A stretch of 5,785 nucleotides of DNA, from contig JAGODA010000210.1 of NCBI GenBank assembly GCA_017998475.1, forward strand, positions 1 to 5,785, in the 5' to 3' direction. Made by a program: the position numbers and the translations under genes. Positions 4,171 to 5,785 of the stretch are shown here, piece after piece (the first letter of the stretch is position 1; each line of letters begins with the position of its first letter). A model generated the notes under the pieces. That model saw only the letters and a program-made list of their open reading frames with translations. It ran no database searches and was not told where the DNA came from. Source of the DNA: Spirochaetota bacterium (GTDB lineage: Bacteria; Spirochaetota; UBA4802; UBA5368).

Positions 4171-5591
4171 GCGTGCCCGCCCTCCTCACCGACCTCTACG
4201 AGCTTACCATGATGGAGGGGTATTTTCGAAACGGGCTTATCGGGCAAAGGGCCGTTTTCGACGTGTTCTTCCGGTACAATCCCTTCGGGGGAGGGTATTC
4301 GGTGTTCGCCGGAATCGAACAGGCGGCGGAGTACCTCACGGGCGTTTCTTTCGGGGAGGAAGAAATCGGCTATCTCGAGAGCCTTGGTCTCTTTTCACCC
4401 GGCTTTCTCGATCATCTGGCGTCCTTCCGATTTACGGGGAGCCTGTACGCCTTCGAGGAGGGAAGCGTCGTCTTTCCCGAGGAGCCCATCGCCCGCATCG
4501 AGGCCCCGCTGGGGGAGGCGCAGCTCGTCGAGTCGGTGTTGTTGAACATCCTGAACTTTCAGACGCTTATAGCGACGAAGGCCGCGAGGATCTGCCAGGC
4601 GGCGGGCGGGAGGCCGGTCGTGGAATTCGGACTTCGCAGGGCCCAGGGCTGCGACGGTGCCCTCTCCGCGAGCAGGGCGGCGTATATAGGGGGCTGCGAG
4701 GGAACATCGAACGTGCTGGCCGGCGCGCGATACGGAATTCCGGTAAGGGGCACCCACGCTCACAGCTGGGTGATGGCCTTCGACGACGAGCTTTCGTCGT
4801 TTCGCGCGTACGCCGACACCTATCCCGACGGCGCCATTCTGCTGGTCGATACCTACGACAGCCGTACCGGCGGCATTCCCAACGCCATACGCGTGGCCCG
4901 CGAGCTCGAGGTTCGCGGTCATCGCCTCGCGGGTATCCGGCTGGACTCCGGGGACCCTCTTTCATTGTGCCGCCTGGCGCGGAATATGCTCGACGAAGCG
5001 GGGCTCGATTACGTGAAGATCGTCCTTTCGAACGATCTGGACGAGTACGTCATACGGGATCTCGTGAAGTACGGTGTCCCGGCCGACGTTTTCGGCGTGG
5101 GGACGAGGCTGGTCACCGGGCACGGCGAGGCGGCGCTTTCGGGCGTGTACAAGATGGCCGCGCTCGAAAAGGACGGCTCGCTCGTACCCAGGCTCAAGAT
5201 CTCGGACGATCTTCCCAAGGGGAGCCTTCCCGGCAGGAAAGAGGTCGAGCGCTGGTACGGGGACGATGGACGGATGCTCTGCGATGTCATCCATTTCGGC
5301 GAGCGGGGAGACGGCGACCCCCTCGACATTCATGGCGAGGCGACCGCTGTAGGCCGCCCGCACAGGGCCGAGAAGAGGCTGCGTGCTGTCGTAGTGAACG
5401 GCGGATACGCCGCGGCGCTTCCGTCCATAGAGGAGTGCCGGTCGCGATGCCTGGCTGAACTTGAATCTCTTCCGGAGGGTCTCAGGCGGCTCGATTCTCC
5501 AGGGGAATATCCCGTGCTGCTCGATCCGGCGCTCTACGAGCGGCGGCGTCGAATGATCGCCGACATCCGGGGAGACGCGAACGGGGCATAG
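4167..5591 (+). CDS. pncB: Nicotinate phosphoribosyltransferase
   Basis: It couples nicotinate and PRPP to nicotinate mononucleotide and pyrophosphate, stimulated by ATP hydrolysis, feeding NAD synthesis. At 474 aa it fits the longer bacterial form. Motifs in order are LTDLYELTM (7-15), NPFGGGYSVFAG (38-49), EFGLRRAQG (153-161), TSNVLAGARYGIPV (180-193), GTHAHSWV (195-202), VDTYDS (227-232), IRLDSGDP (257-264), LSNDLDEYVI (287-296) and VFGVGTRLVT (308-317). H199 matches the histidine phosphorylated in this family. The C-terminal region (about 355-474) is less conserved and ends in an Arg-rich helix. The ATG overlaps the pncA stop by four bases, and GAGGT six bases upstream, inside pncA, gives a good ribosome site, so the pair is translationally linked. 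All core motifs are intact. I see no clear terminator after it. Confidence 0.95.
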   Translation: MSVPALLTDLYELTMMEGYFRNGLIGQRAVFDVFFRYNPFGGGYSVFAGIEQAAEYLTGVSFGEEEIGYLESLGLFSPGFLDHLASFRFTGSLYAFEEGSVVFPEEPIARIEAPLGEAQLVESVLLNILNFQTLIATKAARICQAAGGRPVVEFGLRRAQGCDGALSASRAAYIGGCEGTSNVLAGARYGIPVRGTHAHSWVMAFDDELSSFRAYADTYPDGAILLVDTYDSRTGGIPNAIRVARELEVRGHRLAGIRLDSGDPLSLCRLARNMLDEAGLDYVKIVLSNDLDEYVIRDLVKYGVPADVFGVGTRLVTGHGEAALSGVYKMAALEKDGSLVPRLKISDDLPKGSLPGRKEVERWYGDDGRMLCDVIHFGERGDGDPLDIHGEATAVGRPHRAEKRLRAVVVNGGYAAALPSIEECRSRCLAELESLPEGLRRLDSPGEYPVLLDPALYERRRRMIADIRGDANGA

Positions 5592-5646
5592 CCGGATTCG
5601 ACTTCCGGGCGGATGACGGAATCGGCCGGTCGGGGCCGCATGCTGG

Positions 5647-5675
5647 TTGACTTTTCACACGCGGCGGTCCATTAT
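5647..5675 (+). promoter_or_regulatory. Candidate rightward promoter downstream of pncB (distal)
   Basis: TTGACT (5647-5652), five of six for a -35, is followed after 17 bp by CATTAT (5670-5675), four of six for a -10. It lies in the more AT-rich stretch after pncB and points toward the gene expected beyond the right edge. Confidence 0.4.
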
Positions 5676-5714
5676 CCGTATACGGGAAGTAAAAATGAAC
5701 TGTTGGACGTCCGG

Positions 5715-5728
5715 TTTTCGGCCGAAAA
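5715..5728. promoter_or_regulatory. Perfect 14-bp palindrome, candidate operator
   Basis: TTTTCGGCCGAAAA is identical to its own reverse complement. It covers the place where a -35 box for the TATAAT at 5739-5744 would lie, and no recognisable -35 is present there. A dimeric regulator bound here would contact or block RNA polymerase. The regulator is unknown. Confidence 0.45.
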
Positions 5729-5738
5729 TAACAGGGAA

Positions 5739-5744
5739 TATAAT
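5739..5744 (+). promoter_or_regulatory. Perfect TATAAT -10 box (proximal rightward promoter)
   Basis: TATAAT stands 35 bp upstream of an ATG at 5779, so a transcript would start near 5751 with a leader of about 28 nt. The expected -35 position holds only TTTCGG (5716-5721), inside the palindrome at 5715-5728, implying an activator-dependent or otherwise regulated promoter if it is used. Confidence 0.4.
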
Positions 5745-5778
5745 CGCAGCTTCGGGCCGCTGACTCGGGGGGGCAGGT

Positions 5779-5785
5779 ATGGAAG
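5779..5785 (+). CDS. Possible start of the next rightward gene (cut by the right edge)
   Basis: An ATG at 5779 begins seven bases before the edge, after a purine stretch with seven G (5767-5773) and then CAGG (5774-5777), which could serve as a ribosome site. Its distance from the TATAAT at 5739 is right for a gene start. A different frame, ATG at 5640, is also open to the edge and conflicts with this reading. Nothing can be said about the product. Confidence 0.3.

Noticed and set aside
4154..5458. A 434-codon rightward frame with an Arg-rich translation
   Set aside because: It is a shifted-frame shadow of pncB. Its composition is biased to Arg and Gly and it has no motifs, while the pncB frame shows every family motif.
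5591..5626. Terminator hairpin after pncB (GCC-G-GATTC with GAATCGGC)
   Set aside because: The 8-bp bulged stem has a 19-base loop, begins in the stop codon and has no T-run, so it is too weak to call.

Overview
The window comes from a GC-rich bacterial chromosome with compact gene packing and no mobile element, CRISPR array or RNA gene that I can recognise. The lineage is not fixed by the sequence. The glutamine synthetase is a GSI-alpha-type enzyme without the adenylylation tyrosine. The tail-anchored protein of unknown function reminds me of uncharacterised proteins from spirochaetes. A high-GC spirochaete is therefore my guess, at low confidence.

The left half (1-3209) is transcribed leftward. 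Reading from the centre outward, it contains: a strong-looking promoter with an AT-rich UP-like tract (3161-3209); a gene for a C-terminally membrane-anchored protein of unknown function (1997-3001); a 189-bp leader with several competing inverted repeats (1808-1996); an unlisted 42-codon small ORF with a perfect Shine-Dalgarno (1679-1807); glnA, whose ATG directly abuts the small ORF's stop codon (353-1678); and the N-terminal part of a Gfo/Idh/MocA-type NAD(P)-dependent oxidoreductase, running off the left edge (1-335). The last three look like one operon.

The right half is transcribed rightward. A 566-bp divergent intergenic region (3017-3582) holds the leftward promoter, a 13-bp-stem imperfect palindrome, and a rightward TATAAT. 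It is followed by pncA (nicotinamidase, 3583-4170) and pncB (nicotinate phosphoribosyltransferase, 4167-5591), which overlap by ATGA. Together these two enzymes convert nicotinamide through nicotinate to nicotinate mononucleotide, the deamidating NAD salvage route. The right edge (5592-5785) looks like the promoter region of another rightward gene. It has a perfect 14-bp palindrome just upstream of a perfect TATAAT, and an ATG at 5779.

The most interesting part is the glnA leader. The small ORF's Shine-Dalgarno can be buried in a long hairpin (1811-1860). An upstream segment (1870-1876) could compete for the sequestering strand, and a further pair of mutually exclusive helices lies at 1915-1958. 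This resembles a two-state, translation-controlling leader feeding a coupled small ORF and glnA. The glutamine synthetase itself carries Asp where the family has a nearly invariant active-site Arg.
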